Part shown: in pieces, positions 6,989 through 15,844 of the stretch
Numbering within the stretch: position 1 is the stretch's first letter
Layout of the letters: each line of letters opens with the position of its first letter
DNA from: CANGYM01 sp044235825
GTDB taxonomy: Bacteria; Pseudomonadota; Alphaproteobacteria; JAJTHO01; CANGYM01
NCBI GenBank assembly: GCA_044235825.1
Contig: JBIIHL010000003.1
Coordinates: 1 to 57,001 of the forward strand
Length of the DNA stretch: 57,001 bases
Reading direction: 5' to 3'
The notes under the pieces: generated by a model
The model's database searches: none
Told to the model about the DNA's origin: nothing
The model's input: only the letters and a program-made list of their open reading frames with translations
Made by a program: the position numbers and the translations under genes

Positions 6989-7603
6989 ATGCGTTTTTTT
7001 GGATTGGTTTTGGCGTTTTTGGTTTGTTTTGGTTCTGCGGCATGGGCACAGTCCTTTGATAAAAAACCCAGTATGGATTATATTCAGGGTTTGGCGGGAA
7101 AAGTTGTCGTTATTGCCAAACAAAATAAAGATAAAGCCATTCAGGATGAGAATGTTGCAAAATTACTGAATGAAAATTTAGCCTATGAACGGATTGCCCG
7201 TTTTGTTTTGGGCAAACACTGGGCGAATGCCAACGAGGAAGAGAAAAAAGAGTTTATTGATCTTTATGCGAAATCGCTTCGTTTGGCCTATTCCCGTCAG
7301 ATTCTCTCGGTGGATTTGAAAGATGTGCAGGTTTATGACGCTTTTGTTGCGCCTCGGGGCCAGTTGGTTACGGTCAAAACAAAGGTCGTGGATCCTGATT
7401 CGGGTCAACGTGTGGCTATTGACTGGCGGTTGTTTTCTTCTGCCGAAGGGTACAAAATTCTGGATGTGCTCGTAGAGGGAATTAGTGTGGCGTCATCTCA
7501 GCGTTCAGAATATGCATCCATCATTCAGCGGGGAGGGGGCAAAGTGGAGGCGGTTCTGGCCAAATTGCGTCAGGATACCCAATCCGCTGTCCAAAATCCG
7601 TGA
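6989..7603 (+). CDS. mlaC: MlaC-family periplasmic phospholipid-binding protein
   Basis: Periplasmic shuttle that carries phospholipids between MlaA and the inner-membrane MlaFEDB complex (Ttg2D/MlaC family). The 204-aa precursor begins with a clear signal peptide, MRFFGLVLAFLVCFGSAAWA. The mature part carries YERIARFVLGKHWANANEEE and VAIDWRLFSSAEGYKILDVLVEG, both typical of the family. The ATG at 6989 is preferred to an upstream TTG at 6971 because it starts the signal peptide. The stop overlaps the GTG of the sensor kinase gene by 4 bp, so lipid transport and the kinase are probably translated together. Confidence 0.92.
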   Translation: MRFFGLVLAFLVCFGSAAWAQSFDKKPSMDYIQGLAGKVVVIAKQNKDKAIQDENVAKLLNENLAYERIARFVLGKHWANANEEEKKEFIDLYAKSLRLAYSRQILSVDLKDVQVYDAFVAPRGQLVTVKTKVVDPDSGQRVAIDWRLFSSAEGYKILDVLVEGISVASSQRSEYASIIQRGGGKVEAVLAKLRQDTQSAVQNP

Positions 7604-9465
7604 AGACGTTCAGCCTGCGCCGCCTGTCATATGCGGTGGTTGTGGTTGTTTTTGTTTTTTTGACGATGTGTTCGGCTTTTCTTATTTTAAGCCTTAACAA
7701 TCTTAGTCTTATGGCGGAACACGCACGCCTAGAGGCCGTGCCTAAGGCCCTAGACCGCCATCAAAAAGCCAGAGTCATTGAACAAATGCGGGCTTTTCTG
7801 GATGTGATGTTGACCGCCGGTGATTTAAAAAAAATTGATGATGTTGAGGAAAAACTTGTTTTTCTGAGTGCACATATGCGGGATCGCTACCTCGATCCTT
7901 CTCTTCACGCCCTGATGCAACATATTCCAACAGAAACGCGGCGCTTGGCCTCAAAGGCGCGAACCATCGTGGCTAAAAACAATGAGATTCTTGATCAAAA
8001 ACAGAAAATCGATACGCAAATCGAAACCTTGCGTCCCCTGATTGAACAAACCCAAGCCACATTATGGGAAAACTTGCGGCGCTCCTCCCAGCGGGATGGG
8101 GATTCTTTTGAGCTGTATAAACGGATGGAAACTCTGATGGGGACATTTGATAAAATGGCGCTCTCTTTGTCCCAGATCATGATCTTACAGACACCACAGG
8201 CTGTGGAGAATGAACAAAATCATTACCGCGCCATGGCCGATTTACTGCTTTATTTGAAACCAAGATTGCCTGTTTTGACTTACAAAAAAGAGCTTGATGA
8301 CTTAATTCAGCATTTTTCCGGACTTGATTATTTATTTGATTTAAAGCAAGAAAATATAAGTTTTTTGGTGCAGCTTTCCAAGGAACATTGGGCTTTGAAT
8401 CGAAATTTGTCTTCCTTACAAAATCAGCTCACACAAACGGGTATCGATTTGGCCAAACGGGTGACGGATTCTCTGGAATATCAGGCCCGCGAAGGGTTTT
8501 TGGCCTCCATGATCGTTTTTCTTATTTTGGGGGCTTTGTTCTTCTTCATGGCCCTCATTTTGCTTTATGGGATTGTGAAACCCATGACGCGTGCCAGTTA
8601 TGTTTTACGGAATTTACATCGATGTGATCCCAAAAAAGATCTGATGCATTCTGATTTGGCAGAAATGGAATCTATCAATCAAGGGGTTATCCAGTTATCC
8701 TCTGCCATGAAGGCAACGGAGGAAGCCAATACACGGCTGATCACCATGGCGCAACTGCAAAGCACCTTCACCGCCACAGTTTCCCATGAATTGCGCACGC
8801 CCTTAACATCCATCCGCGGTTTTTTGCATATCATTCAAAAAGATTTAAAAATCGTTTTTCGGGATATGCCATCGTCAAAATACACATCCCGCATTGTTTC
8901 CAATGTGGAGATTATTCAGGCGGAAAGCGACCGGTTAAGCCTGTTGATCAATGATGTTTTGGATATGAGCAGTCTTTCCTCTGGCCGTATGGTCTGGCGT
9001 GACGAGGATACCCAACCGACTGATGTCATTCGTTATACGCTTGCGGCGATGAAGGGGCAACGGTTGCAACATACACACGTTCTTTTTGAGCAAGATATTC
9101 AAGATCCCCTGCCAAGCCTTAGGGTGGACCCTCATCGTCTGCAACAGGTGTTGATGAATTTGTTGCACAATGCCTATAAATTTACGGAAAAGGGCCGCAT
9201 TGTTCTGAAATGCTGGGCACAAAACAATGCCGTGTATTTTTCTGTTCAAGATACGGGCATGGGGATCCCCAAAGAAGATTTTGATAGAATTTTTGAGCAA
9301 TTTCAACAAAGTGGATCTTTGAAAGACAAGCCACGTGGCACAGGGTTGGGGCTTGCCATTTGTCGCCAAATTATCGAGCATTATGGCGGTTCTTTAACGG
9401 TCTCCTCTGAGGTCGGGACAGGCAGCACATTCACATTTTTCATTGGACACAGTCATCATAAATAG
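7600..9465 (+). CDS. Membrane-bound sensor histidine kinase (orphan)
   Basis: A 621-aa sensor kinase. A first membrane helix (about residues 10-33) and a second (about 303-328) bracket a roughly 270-residue periplasmic domain rich in helices and likely coiled coil. A juxtamembrane region follows, then a HisKA domain with the phospho-acceptor in SHELRTPLTSIRGF (His396). The HATPase domain has the N box (NLLHNAYKFT, about 520), G1 (DTGMGIP, about 550) and G2 (GTGLGLAI, about 581). The signal is unknown. No response regulator is nearby; the next gene is a Crp-type factor. The GTG start overlaps mlaC by 4 bp, which suggests that it monitors envelope state, but that is inference. Confidence 0.92.
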   Translation: MKTFSLRRLSYAVVVVVFVFLTMCSAFLILSLNNLSLMAEHARLEAVPKALDRHQKARVIEQMRAFLDVMLTAGDLKKIDDVEEKLVFLSAHMRDRYLDPSLHALMQHIPTETRRLASKARTIVAKNNEILDQKQKIDTQIETLRPLIEQTQATLWENLRRSSQRDGDSFELYKRMETLMGTFDKMALSLSQIMILQTPQAVENEQNHYRAMADLLLYLKPRLPVLTYKKELDDLIQHFSGLDYLFDLKQENISFLVQLSKEHWALNRNLSSLQNQLTQTGIDLAKRVTDSLEYQAREGFLASMIVFLILGALFFFMALILLYGIVKPMTRASYVLRNLHRCDPKKDLMHSDLAEMESINQGVIQLSSAMKATEEANTRLITMAQLQSTFTATVSHELRTPLTSIRGFLHIIQKDLKIVFRDMPSSKYTSRIVSNVEIIQAESDRLSLLINDVLDMSSLSSGRMVWRDEDTQPTDVIRYTLAAMKGQRLQHTHVLFEQDIQDPLPSLRVDPHRLQQVLMNLLHNAYKFTEKGRIVLKCWAQNNAVYFSVQDTGMGIPKEDFDRIFEQFQQSGSLKDKPRGTGLGLAICRQIIEHYGGSLTVSSEVGTGSTFTFFIGHSHHK

Positions 9466-9504
9466 ACTATATTTATTCAATTTTTTATGGGATGGGTCAT
9501 ACCT

Positions 9505-10197
9505 ATGAATCGAACGCTGGAGGCTATTGAAATTTTTTCCGCATTATCCTTTGAAGAAAGGGCGCGTATTGCTGCATTATGCCAGTGGCGAGTGTTTGAA
9601 AAAGATCAGTATATTTTGGATAAAGACGATCAAGAAACGGATGTTTATTTTATCACAGAGGGAAGCGTTCGGATTCTGAATTATTCTTTGGCAGGACGCG
9701 AAGTCAGCTACGCCGATATAGGCGCAGGGTCGTGCTTTGGGGAACTTTCTGCCCTAGACAAACAGCCCCGATCGGCGGCTGTGATTGCTAAAACCACCAC
9801 CCAAGTGGCTGTGCTCTCTGCCGTACAATTTGAAAAGATTCTTCGGGAGTATCCCAGCATTGCCATGGCCTTGCTGAAAAAATTGGCCTCTTTTTTACGG
9901 TTTGCATCGCTGCGTATTTTTGAGATGAGCACTCAGCAATCTCAAAATCGTGTAGCCTTGGAATTGTTGCGTTTGATGGAAGATTGTGGGGAAAAAGGCC
10001 TTGATCACGATGTTTCCGTGATTTTATCACCCGCCCCCAAGCAGATGGATTTGGCCAATCGTATTGGCACAACACGGGAAACTGTGGCCCGAGCGTTTCG
10101 GAAATTAACCGAAGAGGGGATTGTGGTCCGCGTTCCCAAGGGATTAAAAATTTTAAATCCAGAGGCTTTGCACGCCTTAGCGGAAAACATTGAATAG
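9505..10197 (+). CDS. Crp/Fnr-family transcription regulator, cAMP-type
   Basis: A 230-aa Crp-like regulator. The N-terminal cyclic-nucleotide-binding barrel has the phosphate-binding cassette FGELSALDKQPRSAA (residues about 78-93) with Glu and Arg-Ser as in cAMP binders. No Fnr-type N-terminal Cys cluster is present. The C-terminal winged helix reads MDLANRIGTTRETVARAFRK. RETVxR is the same recognition pattern used by E. coli CRP to read TGTGA. The start at 9505 is chosen for its GGATGGG upstream; an ATG at 9487 in frame has no ribosome site. A perfect TGTGA-N6-TCACA box lies in this window at 50943-50958, in front of the secretion operon. A candidate 6S-like RNA follows immediately. Confidence 0.92.
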   Translation: MNRTLEAIEIFSALSFEERARIAALCQWRVFEKDQYILDKDDQETDVYFITEGSVRILNYSLAGREVSYADIGAGSCFGELSALDKQPRSAAVIAKTTTQVAVLSAVQFEKILREYPSIAMALLKKLASFLRFASLRIFEMSTQQSQNRVALELLRLMEDCGEKGLDHDVSVILSPAPKQMDLANRIGTTRETVARAFRKLTEEGIVVRVPKGLKILNPEALHALAENIE

Positions 10198-10218
10198 CGG
10201 GCAGGGAACCTTTATAGT
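10190..10218 (+). promoter_or_regulatory. Sigma70-like promoter of the 6S-like RNA
   Basis: TTGAAT at 10190-10195 and TATAGT at 10213-10218 with a 17-bp spacer. The first overlaps the last codons of the Crp-family gene. A start 7 nt after the -10 box falls at 10225-10226, exactly where the long closing helix of the predicted RNA begins. This coincidence of promoter and fold supports an independent transcript. Confidence 0.65.
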
Positions 10219-10224
10219 TGTTTC

Positions 10225-10371
10225 AGGCTGGCGTGTGCGAGGTCCATCACGTTCCTCGGTCCATAATGTAAGAATGGGAGCTGTCCCTGTTTTGATCGTG
10301 GTCAAAGCACTACGGCGCCCCCCTGGTCATCGGCACCAGGCAACACGATGGCCACGGCACGCTGGCTCTTT
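10225..10371 (+). ncRNA. ssrS: Candidate 6S-like RNA (ssrS)
   Basis: A roughly 147-nt RNA is predicted here. The 5' segment from 10226 pairs with the 3' segment ending at 10367 in an 11-bp helix with no unpaired base (four G-U pairs). It is extended inward by GGUC/GGCC and AUC/GAU pairs. The helix encloses an internal bubble with CCTCGGT on its 5' side. A small perfect hairpin (CCTGGT-catcggc-ACCAGG, 10322-10340) lies on the 3' side. The apical arm ends in TTTGAT-cgtg-GTCAAA. A TCTTTT run follows the last stem. A long closing stem, central bubble, 3'-strand hairpin and apical arm is the shape of 6S RNA, which inhibits sigma70 RNA polymerase. I have not compared it with a covariance model. Confidence 0.58.
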
Positions 10372-10577
10372 TAAAACAAACTGTCGATTTCATGGCCGCG
10401 CCCACTGTCGTCGTCGCCCACCTGAAAGGTATCATCGCGCCAAGGCGGCGCATCTTTGCGCGGTTTGCGTTGAACGGCCTCTCTGTATGTCGCTTTGTGA
10501 CTTTTTGCGGGAATGGCCCCTTTGATAACAGAAACCGGCACCACCAACGCATGCGCGGGGGGAGGAATCGTAAACAT
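10371..10577 (-). CDS. Small unknown protein downstream of der
   Basis: A 68-aa ORF that I do not recognise. It is basic and proline-containing in the first half (SHKATYREAVQRKPRKDAPP) and acidic at the end (DDTFQVGDDDSGRGHEID), with no membrane segment. An AAGGA ribosome-binding sequence lies just before the ATG. The gene starts 63 bp after the der stop in the same direction, so it may be the last gene of the ribF-der operon. It ends exactly where the convergent 6S-like RNA ends. Two other frames are open over part of it, so coding status is only likely. Confidence 0.5.
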   Translation of the reverse strand: MFTIPPPAHALVVPVSVIKGAIPAKSHKATYREAVQRKPRKDAPPWRDDTFQVGDDDSGRGHEIDSLF

Positions 10578-10640
10578 ATCCTTTATTATTCCCCTAAAAG
10601 GTTAAGGAAAGGTCAATCAGACTATCCCCCCTCTGGTCAT

Positions 10641-11966
10641 CTATTTCCGTTTATCATAGGGATTGTCCCGCGTGCGCAGGACAATGCGCAGGGGAATTGG
10701 GCCCAACCCTAAATTGTCAGCAAGGCTTTTTTTTAGGTAACGTAAATAATCCGCCGGAACGTCCTCGCTGCGCGTTGTGAAGATCACGAATGTGGGGGGG
10801 CGGGTCGAGGCCTGCGTGGCGTATTTCAAACGGATACGGCGACTCTTGACCACCGGCGGCGGGTGATGGGTGGTGGCATAGGCCAGCCATTGATTCAGAA
10901 GGGCCGTGGACACACGTTTGTTCCATAAATCATACAAAGCGCGGCTTTTTTCAAAAAGGTCGGAAACGCCCTGACCCTTTTGGGCCGAGAGGTAAACCAC
11001 GGGCAAAGCTGACACATCATGAAACAGCATGGGGGATTGTTTTTTGATATAATGGGTAATCTGTTTTTTTTGATCCTCTGGCACCAAATCCCATTTGTTC
11101 AAGGCCAAAATCACGGGCCGTCCTTCTTCCAGTGCATCCGATACGATGGAAAGATCCTGTTTTTCAATTCCCTGAACGGCATCCACCACCACAATGGCGA
11201 TATGACAAAAATCCATAGCATGCTTGGTTTCGTGGGCGGCTTTGTGTTCAATAACATCGCGGTGGGCTTTTTTCTTGCGCAGGCCCGCAGTGTCCGTAAG
11301 ACGAAATGTATGCCCAGATATGACCGTGGTTGCATGAATGGCATCCCGCGTCATTCCTGGCATTTCACTGGTCAATGTGCGCTCGTACCCCAACAAAGCA
11401 TTGAGAAGCGTAGATTTACCAGCATTTGGACGTCCCAAAAGCGCGATTTTCAGGGGGTCCTGACCTTTTTCTATGCCGTGGCTTTTCTCGGTATTTCTTT
11501 TGAGTATTTCTTCTTTTAACTCAGAAATACCATGCCCTGTGCGTGCCGATAAGAGGATTGTAAGCTCAGCGTCATAAATGTCATCCCCAGTATTTTTTTG
11601 TATGTCTGACTTATTTTTGACAATAAAAACAGGCTTTTGCTCCTTTTTGAGAAGCCGGAAGCAGTCCTTGTCTTCCTCGGAAATACCTTCGCCGGCATCT
11701 GTTAAAAAGACAACTAGGTCAGACCTAGAAATACCATTGAGCGTTGCCCGCATCATGTCCTTGGCCATAGACGTTTTGCCATAAAGATCGATGCCTGGGG
11801 TATCAATCAGGCAAACATCGTGTCCATCCCACGTTGTGTAAACGTCTTTCCAATCCCGCGTAACGCCAGGTTCATCATGAACGATGGCAACAGGGCGGCC
11901 CAAAAGACGATTCAAAAGCGTGGATTTTCCCACATTGGGGCGTCCCACCAAGGCAACAGTGATCAT
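10641..11966 (-). CDS. der: GTPase Der (EngA), ribosome assembly
   Basis: Essential tandem-GTPase factor for 50S ribosome biogenesis. The 441-aa protein has two G domains and a C-terminal KH-like domain. The first P-loop is GRPNVGKST near residues 8-16 with DTPGID (G3). The second is GRPNAGKST near 179-187 with DTAGLRKK. NKSD and NKWD give the two G4 motifs. The C-terminal segment HHPPPVVKSRRIRLKYATQ is the typical KH-domain portion. In many alphaproteobacteria der sits next to bamB. Here it follows bamF, 21 bp downstream, and bamB is about 5.6 kb away on the other strand. Confidence 0.97.
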   Translation of the reverse strand: MITVALVGRPNVGKSTLLNRLLGRPVAIVHDEPGVTRDWKDVYTTWDGHDVCLIDTPGIDLYGKTSMAKDMMRATLNGISRSDLVVFLTDAGEGISEEDKDCFRLLKKEQKPVFIVKNKSDIQKNTGDDIYDAELTILLSARTGHGISELKEEILKRNTEKSHGIEKGQDPLKIALLGRPNAGKSTLLNALLGYERTLTSEMPGMTRDAIHATTVISGHTFRLTDTAGLRKKKAHRDVIEHKAAHETKHAMDFCHIAIVVVDAVQGIEKQDLSIVSDALEEGRPVILALNKWDLVPEDQKKQITHYIKKQSPMLFHDVSALPVVYLSAQKGQGVSDLFEKSRALYDLWNKRVSTALLNQWLAYATTHHPPPVVKSRRIRLKYATQASTRPPTFVIFTTRSEDVPADYLRYLKKSLADNLGLGPIPLRIVLRTRDNPYDKRK

Positions 11967-11987
11967 AAGGCATCATATCACAAAAAA

Positions 11988-12533
11988 TTAAGGAAGGATT
12001 CCCTTTAACAAAGGATTTTGTTCTTGATAGGCCACAGGCTCTCCATCACTCAGGGGTTTGTTTGCCTCTTTAAGTGTTTTTAATCGTGCATATTCTTTTT
12101 TGGGTTCAATGATTGTGTTGGATTTGGGTAAATTCAAGGGATTGGTTAATAAATCTTGGCTTTCCGCTTCATCGGTTTTCAATCGCTGGCGAATCATGGG
12201 ATCCACCGCCGTTGTGCCGGCGGCTTTGTTTAGGAAAGCTTGGGCATTTCCCCCTGTTATGACGACAGCTTCGGAAGCGGCCTCTGTTGTTAGGGGGGTG
12301 CCCGTGATCACAGAGGCACCGCGGCTTTGAGAGGAAGGGGTTGCCTTTGCCAAGCTTCCTGGGGAGGGGATTTGTTCAGGATTATGAACATCGCCGGGTA
12401 CAGCCAAAGGCTCCCGCTTTAAAATGGCAAATTCATCAGGGGTGTTGCGGGCAATACCCAGCATAGAGGCGCGATCCTCGCCTGCACAACCGGACAGGCT
12501 CAGGGCTAAGACAGCGGCAAAAAACAAGCGCAT
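11988..12533 (-). CDS. bamF: BamF-type lipoprotein (DUF3035)
   Basis: A 181-aa outer-membrane lipoprotein of the DUF3035 family, described in alphaproteobacteria as the BAM-complex subunit BamF. The signal peptide MRLFFAAVLALSLSGC ends in a lipobox (LSGC, Cys16). The mature protein begins with the family's GIARNTPDEFAILKREPLAVP segment near residues 26-46. The remainder is low-complexity Ala/Thr/Ser and charged, as expected for a peripheral subunit. The gene follows lspA, whose product cleaves lipoprotein signal peptides, with a 1-bp gap. Confidence 0.87.
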   Translation of the reverse strand: MRLFFAAVLALSLSGCAGEDRASMLGIARNTPDEFAILKREPLAVPGDVHNPEQIPSPGSLAKATPSSQSRGASVITGTPLTTEAASEAVVITGGNAQAFLNKAAGTTAVDPMIRQRLKTDEAESQDLLTNPLNLPKSNTIIEPKKEYARLKTLKEANKPLSDGEPVAYQEQNPLLKGILP

Positions 12534-12534
12534 A

Positions 12535-13014
12535 TCAAACTCTCTTTTTAGAAACGATCTGACTATAGATCAACAATAGGACGCCGACAACAATGCAGCT
12601 GTCGGCCAAATTAAAGGCTGGCCAATGGTACGGTCCAACATAAAAATCTAAAAAATCAAAGACCGCCCCATACAGGATACGATCCCGTATGTTGCCCACC
12701 GCGCCCCCAATAATCAGGGACAGGGCCCAACGTTCACGGGGCTGATCATTTTTATACAGCCAGATCAGCAACCCCACCACAAAACCCCCTGTTATGCCCA
12801 GCAAAACAAACGGGGGAAGGGCCCGAAACAGACCAAAACTAACGCCGGTATTCCAGACAACATTCAGGCTGAATCCGTTAAAGATCGGATAAAAAGACGT
12901 GTCCCGAGCAAAAAGAAAAGACATCACCTCTGTTTTCAGCCAAATATCCCCAAGGGCGATCAGAAGAGCGATTCCCACGTGCCACCCAAACCGTTGAACA
13001 TGATGGCGGCGCAT
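12535..13014 (-). CDS. lspA: Lipoprotein signal peptidase (signal peptidase II)
   Basis: Inner-membrane aspartyl protease that removes signal peptides from prolipoproteins after diacylglyceryl transfer. The 159-aa product has four membrane helices. Both catalytic aspartates are in conserved boxes: GGAVGNIRDRILYGAVFDFLDF (positions about 105-126) and FNLADSCIVVG near the C-terminus. NVVWNTGVSFG is the second family box. The start at 13014 is chosen because its ATG shares one base with the ileS stop (TGATG). The open frame extends ten codons further upstream into ileS. A natural substrate, bamF, is the next gene. Confidence 0.95.
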   Translation of the reverse strand: MRRHHVQRFGWHVGIALLIALGDIWLKTEVMSFLFARDTSFYPIFNGFSLNVVWNTGVSFGLFRALPPFVLLGITGGFVVGLLIWLYKNDQPRERWALSLIIGGAVGNIRDRILYGAVFDFLDFYVGPYHWPAFNLADSCIVVGVLLLIYSQIVSKKRV

Positions 13015-15833
13015 CAAGATACCCCCTGAATGACAGAAGCACACCGGTCACACAGGTGTGGCGTGGCATGGTCCTGAGGGGTCAGATCCTCATGACGCCA
13101 GCACCGCTGGCATTTTTCCCGCATTGATTTTGATATCGAAACAAGAGGTGCTGCGATCGTTTCGTTTTCAATATAATGAATGTGCGAAACAAGGGCAACC
13201 TCTGTCAGATTAAAATAATCGGCCATTCGACGATCATTAGGGTGAAGTTCCAAGGTAACATCAGCCTCAAGATTGGCTTTGATGTCACCTTTTTTTCTTG
13301 CCTGTTCAAGGGACTGCAAGATGCTGGCCCGAAGATTCAAGAGGGCTTCCCCGTGTTCAGCCAAAGAGGCATTATCCCATATCGTCGGCAGAGGGGGGGT
13401 GTCCAGCAAATGCACGCTGCCGTTTTCATGATCCAAAAGATATAACTCTTCTGCGGTAAAACAGAGCAGGGGGGCCAACCAGCGCAGAAGAGTGTCGTAT
13501 AAATGCCGCAAAACAGTGCGCGTAGCCCGACGTTTTGGGCTGTGCTTCCCTTCACAGTACAAGATGTCCTTGCGGATATCAAAATAAAACGAAGACAGGA
13601 TGCTGCTGCAAAAGGTGTGAAGCTTTTGATAAAACTCTGAAAATTCAAAGGTGGATTGCAAGGCTTGCCAGTCATGATCAAGGATTTTCAAGTGGTGCAA
13701 GACCCACTGTTCCAACGGGGGCAGGGCGCCGCATTCGATCGTTTCGCTATCGCACCAAAAGTGAAGGTTGCCATGCAAAAAGCGCATGGTATTACGGAAA
13801 CGTCGATAAATATCGGCGTAGTGATCAAATAATGTTTTTTGAACATGAACATCATGGCGTGTGTCTGAAAAGATGGCCCATAGCCTGAGAATGTCCGCGC
13901 CGTAGGTTTTGACGATATCTTGGGGGGCGACAACATTCCCTAAAGATTTAGACATTTTTCGTCCCTGATGATCCAAAACAAACCCGTGTGTCATCAGGTT
14001 TTTATAGGGGGCCTGCCCCAACAGCGCCGATCCCACCAGCAAAGAGGATTGAAACCAGCCGCGATGTTGATCGGACCCTTCCAAATAAAGGTCTGCGGGG
14101 ACCTGCTCAGAGTCCAGAGCAAAGCTAAACGTTGTCCCGCTATCAAACCAGACATCCAAAATATCATGGGATTTTTCGTAATCATGGGGGTTTAAATCCA
14201 GTCCCTCAAAGAAAACCTCCAGCGGGGTTTCAAACCATGCATCACATCCCTTTTCGGCGATGACGTTGGCAACACGATTAATAAACGTTTGAATGATTGC
14301 GGGATTTTTGGGGATTTCCCCCGTTTCTTTATGTTGAACAATGGTTAGTGGCACCCCCCACAGGCGTTGACGGGACAAACACCAGTCGGGACGCGACGCC
14401 ACCATAGAGGTCAGACGTGTGCGACTTTTAGAGGGGAAAAACCCAACGCGATGCAGGCTGCGCAGAGCAACCTCGCGCAGGCTCAGCCCCGATTCCATAG
14501 GACCATCCATGCTGACGAACCATTGCGGGGTCAGCAAGGTAATCAAGGGGGCCTTAGACCGCCAAGAATGGGGATAACTATGGACAAAGGGGCGCTCCCC
14601 CAAAAGGCGATGGTTGGTTTTGAGATGTTCCAGAATCGCCGGCGTCACCTTAAAAATATGCTGCCCCCCAAAATGCGGAACGTTTGGGGTGTAAAGGCCT
14701 TCCCGTGTCACAATTTGGGGGAAATGGTTTTGAAAAAAGGCAATGGTTTCCAAACGGTGTTGCAAACGGGGATCTTCGGTTAAAGGCGAGCGCATCAAAA
14801 GAAAATCATCTTCACCATGGGCGGGGGCGATGTGAACGATGCCGGTACCCTGATCATCGGTGATAAAGGTTGCAGGATATACACAGGAATACCAAGATGG
14901 CCCTTTGTCGGCATCAAGGGGAAAGGGCCGCTGGCAAAGGGTTCCGATCAAAGAATGTCCAGGAATGTCTTGTATGATATCAAAGGGTATGCCGCAGGCT
15001 GACGAAAAGGCTTGGACGCGTTGACGCAAGACCACAAAGTGACGTCCGTCAGGATGGCGCAACAAAGCGTAAGATAAATCAGGGTGCACCGCCAGCCCCG
15101 CATTGGCCGGCAAGGTCCAAGGCGTTGTGGTCCAGGCGACCAAAGATGTTTCAGGGGGCAAGTCTCCCTCAACCACGGGAAAAGCGACATAGGCTTCGGT
15201 GGATGTTTTTTCGTGGTATTCGATTTCAGCCTCTGCAAGGGCCGTTTGTTCAACTGTCGACCACCAAACGGGGCGAACCCCTTGGGTAATCAGATTTTTT
15301 TCCCATAGTTTTCCAAAAGCCCGAACAATGGCCGCTTCATTGTCAAAGTCCATGGTTAAATAAGGATGATCCCAGAGACCATCAACACCCAGACGTTGAA
15401 ATTCCTCGCTTTGGTGATTGGACCATTGCTTGGCATAGCTGCGGCATTCTTCGCGAAAGTCACGCAAGGAAACATCGGCTTTTTTCTTTTTTTTGGCTTG
15501 ATATTGCTCCTCGATTTTCCATTCGATGGGCAGGCCGTGACAATCCCACCCTGGGCGAAAACGAACATGACGTCCCATCATGCGATGATAGCGGTTTAGG
15601 AGATCCTTTAAAATTTTCCCCATGGCATGACCCAGATGGATAGGGCCATTGGCATAGGGCGGCCCATCGTGCAGAACAAAGGGACGGGACCCTTGGTTTT
15701 TCTGACTCAGGGAGGTGTATAAATTTTGTGACTGCCAGCGGGCCAAGATGTCCCCTTCCTTTTGGGGAAGGCCGGCTTTCATAGGCAGAGGGGTTTCCGG
15801 AAGGAAAAGGGTATGACGATAATCGGTGTTCAT
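13014..15833 (-). CDS. ileS: Isoleucyl-tRNA synthetase
   Basis: Class I synthetase charging tRNA-Ile in the cytoplasm. The 939-aa length is standard. The HIGH-type signature is in DGPPYANGPIHLGHAMGK near residues 57-74. The KMSKS loop appears as GRKMSKSLGNVV around 600. The editing domain carries WTTTPWTLPAN. The C-terminal zinc finger has four Cys (CQRCW and CDRC), the form found in most bacterial IleRS. It follows ribF by 11 bp and overlaps lspA by one base, the usual ribF-ileS-lspA order. Confidence 0.98.
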   Translation of the reverse strand: MNTDYRHTLFLPETPLPMKAGLPQKEGDILARWQSQNLYTSLSQKNQGSRPFVLHDGPPYANGPIHLGHAMGKILKDLLNRYHRMMGRHVRFRPGWDCHGLPIEWKIEEQYQAKKKKKADVSLRDFREECRSYAKQWSNHQSEEFQRLGVDGLWDHPYLTMDFDNEAAIVRAFGKLWEKNLITQGVRPVWWSTVEQTALAEAEIEYHEKTSTEAYVAFPVVEGDLPPETSLVAWTTTPWTLPANAGLAVHPDLSYALLRHPDGRHFVVLRQRVQAFSSACGIPFDIIQDIPGHSLIGTLCQRPFPLDADKGPSWYSCVYPATFITDDQGTGIVHIAPAHGEDDFLLMRSPLTEDPRLQHRLETIAFFQNHFPQIVTREGLYTPNVPHFGGQHIFKVTPAILEHLKTNHRLLGERPFVHSYPHSWRSKAPLITLLTPQWFVSMDGPMESGLSLREVALRSLHRVGFFPSKSRTRLTSMVASRPDWCLSRQRLWGVPLTIVQHKETGEIPKNPAIIQTFINRVANVIAEKGCDAWFETPLEVFFEGLDLNPHDYEKSHDILDVWFDSGTTFSFALDSEQVPADLYLEGSDQHRGWFQSSLLVGSALLGQAPYKNLMTHGFVLDHQGRKMSKSLGNVVAPQDIVKTYGADILRLWAIFSDTRHDVHVQKTLFDHYADIYRRFRNTMRFLHGNLHFWCDSETIECGALPPLEQWVLHHLKILDHDWQALQSTFEFSEFYQKLHTFCSSILSSFYFDIRKDILYCEGKHSPKRRATRTVLRHLYDTLLRWLAPLLCFTAEELYLLDHENGSVHLLDTPPLPTIWDNASLAEHGEALLNLRASILQSLEQARKKGDIKANLEADVTLELHPNDRRMADYFNLTEVALVSHIHYIENETIAAPLVSISKSMREKCQRCWRHEDLTPQDHATPHLCDRCASVIQGVS

Positions 15834-15844
15834 AGAATGGATCT

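Noticed and set aside
10190..10525. 111-aa plus-strand ORF after the Crp-type gene
   Set aside because: It spans the predicted RNA promoter, the 6S-like fold and the opposite-strand small ORF. Its composition (Arg, His, Pro) is that of a shadow frame.
11488..11740. Cluster of GGTATTTC/GAAATACC words in der, with a few more near 31.9 and 33.6 kb
   Set aside because: In der they mostly encode Gly-Ile-Ser at natural positions. The number in the window is only modestly above chance, so an uptake-sequence idea is not supported.
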